Shown here one piece after another: positions 31,496-32,957 of a DNA stretch of 32,957 nucleotides. The DNA comes from an uncultured Alphaproteobacteria bacterium (GTDB lineage: Bacteria; Pseudomonadota; Alphaproteobacteria; RF32; CAG-239). The translations under genes and the position numbers were made by a program. A model generated the notes under the pieces. The model searched no databases, was not told the DNA's origin, and was given only the letters and a program-made list of their open reading frames with translations. The stretch spans positions 1 through 32,957 of the forward strand of contig CAKQRQ010000014.1 of the NCBI GenBank assembly GCA_934271465.1. The letters are read 5' to 3'. Positions within the stretch are counted from its first letter, which is position 1, and every line of letters begins with the position of its first letter.

Positions 31496-32704
31496 ATGGA
31501 CAAAACGCTTAACCTCAAAACAACGGAATCCGTCCTTAAATCACTTTCGACGGAAGAAAAATCAGCCTATTTATCCCAACTCGCCCCTACCGAAACAGCG
31601 CAATTTGAAGGACAAACCATCGGTCAGCGTCTGTTTGCAGAAATCTCGAACGTCAATGATAAATGGCACACAAACGCCACCGGAAAAACATTGGAAGAAT
31701 TCGTTGCTGAGCACAATCGCGCCCGAGACAATCTCCTCAAATCAATTGTCGGAGAAGATTATTTTCCAGCATATCAAGCCGAACTTGAATCTTTAAGAAA
31801 AAAACGCTCACTTGAAATTATGAACAAAACCAAACACTTATATCATTTCAGCCAAACACCGCCGGAAAAATTCGGCTCACAACTCACTCCGGCGCCGCAA
31901 ACAAAAGAAAACGCCTTATATGAAAAAAGCCGTATCCCGTTGAGTTATGCCACAGCAGATGAAGGCTCCCTCTATATCCTGAAACCCGCTTCAAACAAAA
32001 CTGATGACTATGAAGGCATACATCTTCACACAGATGAAAAAATTGCAGTCATCAGCGGGCATGAGCCTAAAGAATTTTTAGAAAAACAAAACTTTTCTTA
32101 TCAATATGAAGTCAACAAAAAGGACTTCAAACCCAATATCTCTTTGGACGGACGCTTTACAGGCGAATACGAATCCGATAAACCTGCCGACATTTTGGAC
32201 ATCAAAGGACCTTATTCTATAACAGATATGACCGCACCCAAAGACAAAGGCGGCTTTGATATTCCGGTTTATTTTATCCCAAACAAAGATGACAAAGCCT
32301 CTTTGCAAAAAAAAATCAATCAATTGAGGGGCTTAGGCGCCTCCAAACGCGCGGCTATGGCGCAAATATCCGAGCAATATCCAGAAAAATTCATCAGTTT
32401 CAACCGTAATAAAGAACTGGTTGAATACGCCAAACAGCTTGACCTCAAACGTCAAAAAGAGGATCGGCTCAAAGAGATTGAAACCGCCCGCAAACTCAAT
32501 AAAGAAGCTCTTATTGAAGCGCGTCGACGCAGGCTGGCGCTCAAAGAAGCCAATAAAATTATGATAAAACGAGGCTTCCAAAACCCCAAAAATCAAAAAG
32601 CCGCCCAAAAACACGCCGACAAAAAAGAGCGCAAAACAGGCAAACCCCTAACCCAAAAAGATATCAAAATCCTAAAGCTCAAAGCAACATCAAAAAAGAG
32701 ATAA
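31496..32704 (+). CDS. Possible ADP-ribosyltransferase-fold protein with basic coiled-coil tail
   Basis: A 402-aa protein without a signal peptide. Residues 1-110 are helical and polar. Residues about 112-245 have the look of an ADP-ribosyltransferase or KptA-like fold: HLYHFSQTPPEKF (His117), LSYATADEG (Tyr151), YQYEVNKKDF and FTGEYESDKPADI (Glu224/Glu226), giving a possible H-Y-E set in the right order. From 262 on it is a strongly basic coiled coil with many Lys, Arg and Gln, ending KLKATSKKR; such tails occur in nucleic-acid-binding proteins and in some secreted effectors. The ribosome binding site is AAAGGGA. The ART fold is inferred by eye from a few residues and could be wrong. Confidence 0.5.
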   Translation: MDKTLNLKTTESVLKSLSTEEKSAYLSQLAPTETAQFEGQTIGQRLFAEISNVNDKWHTNATGKTLEEFVAEHNRARDNLLKSIVGEDYFPAYQAELESLRKKRSLEIMNKTKHLYHFSQTPPEKFGSQLTPAPQTKENALYEKSRIPLSYATADEGSLYILKPASNKTDDYEGIHLHTDEKIAVISGHEPKEFLEKQNFSYQYEVNKKDFKPNISLDGRFTGEYESDKPADILDIKGPYSITDMTAPKDKGGFDIPVYFIPNKDDKASLQKKINQLRGLGASKRAAMAQISEQYPEKFISFNRNKELVEYAKQLDLKRQKEDRLKEIETARKLNKEALIEARRRRLALKEANKIMIKRGFQNPKNQKAAQKHADKKERKTGKPLTQKDIKILKLKATSKKR

Positions 32705-32750
32705 AAACAAACCAACTCCTCGTTGGTTCGAGCGGTCTTATTCTCACCAT

Positions 32751-32780
32751 AAAAAATCTCCCACAAAGGGGAGATTTTTT
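32751..32780. terminator. Bidirectional terminator after the 402-aa gene
   Basis: AAAAAATCTCCC pairs with GGGGAGATTTTTT around ACAAA. The A and T runs on both sides allow use in either direction. Confidence 0.9.
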
Positions 32781-32923
32781 ATGGTGGGCTCAGATGGACT
32801 ACTCTGCGCTCCGCTTGAGTTGCACGGGCGCTCATCGGCTTTGCCGAGCGCGATACCCCCGTATCGCTTTCGCTGGTAGTCAAACCAACTCCTCGTTGGT
32901 TCGAGCGGTCTTATTCTCACCAT

Positions 32924-32953
32924 AAAAAATCTCCCACAAAGGGGAGATTTTTT
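32924..32953. terminator. Second copy of the same terminator
   Basis: Identical to 32751-32780, part of the direct repeat at the window end. Confidence 0.85.
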
Positions 32954-32957
32954 ATGG

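Larger units (their letters stand above)
32708..32957. repeat. 77-bp direct repeat with terminator, two copies 173 bp apart
   Basis: Copies at 32708-32784 and 32881-32957 are identical as far as the window goes. Each has a hairpin AACCAAC-TCCTC-GTTGGTT and a symmetric terminator hairpin. The spacer (32785-32880) is GC-richer and contains GCGATAC-CCCC-GTATCGC (32850-32867) and CGGC-TTT-GCCG (32836-32846). The first copy starts four bases after the stop of the 402-aa gene. No tRNA could be folded from it despite a CACCA-like end. Confidence 0.9.

Noticed and set aside
32785..32957. tRNA gene suggested by GGTTCGA and a CACCA-like end
   Set aside because: No acceptor, D and anticodon arms can be folded in the right order and spacing; the pattern is a terminator-bearing repeat.

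Overview
The window reads like a chromosomal contig of an alphaproteobacterium, probably a host- or gut-associated lineage with a reduced, fairly AT-rich genome. The sequence signs are: a LexA-type direct repeat GAAC-N7-GAAC in front of recA (the alphaproteobacterial SOS box); a mitofilin/Mic60-like gene divergent from tsaD; an ATP12-family chaperone gene in a rarA-rluC-atp12 type cluster; and a trimeric GatCAB amidotransferase operon. No rRNA, tRNA, transposase, integrase or CRISPR array was seen. The genus is not assignable by eye.

Layout. 1-278: two tandem copies of a ~127-bp hairpin repeat. 279-4376 (minus): fabI-gatC-gatA-gatB operon. 4502-6521 (plus): YihY/BrkB membrane protein, then recA with its SOS box. 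6604-7879: a small lipoprotein gene, then about 840 bp of non-coding sequence holding an inverted-repeat element, the dead start of a surface-protein gene, and a second cluster of the hairpin repeat. 7880-10986: mic60-like gene (minus) divergent from tsaD-nth (plus). 10699-15855 (minus): a tight operon rarA-rluC-asmA-atp12(short)-acyP with overlapping or nearly abutting genes. 15926-21155 (minus): three genes I read as one functional group, namely a TolC-like lipoprotein with a SPOR domain, a pentapeptide-repeat protein and a VirD4/TraG-like coupling ATPase. 21270-23097 (plus): Gfo/Idh/MocA dehydrogenase and truA. 23101-24998: a secreted Cys-rich surface protein with a duplicated C-terminal remnant behind it and palindromic GTTTAAAC elements in front of it. 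24999-32704: an accessory stretch with two HAD phosphatases, a Nudix hydrolase, a small membrane protein, a macro-domain-like protein, an unknown 568-aa protein, a GNAT acetyltransferase, a PfkB/KdgK-like sugar kinase and a 402-aa protein that may have an ADP-ribosyltransferase fold. 32708-32957: a 77-bp terminator-bearing direct repeat, at which the window stops.

How it fits together. The housekeeping genes cover tRNA-dependent amidation, fatty acid synthesis, DNA repair (recA, nth, rarA), tRNA/rRNA modification (tsaD, truA, rluC) and envelope maintenance (AsmA, YihY). The most unusual content is: (1) the lipoprotein/pentapeptide/coupling-ATPase trio standing among core genes without other type IV secretion genes; (2) a repeat that begins exactly at the stop codons of two unrelated genes and would form a long hairpin in their 3' ends; (3) a surface-protein family that has left an N-terminal and a C-terminal remnant in the window, with a conserved palindromic leader; (4) a possible ATA start codon in a HAD gene; and (5) ADP-ribose-related folds (Nudix, macro-like, ART-like) in the accessory end, together with possible effector proteins. 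Family calls rest on motifs read by eye; no database search was run.
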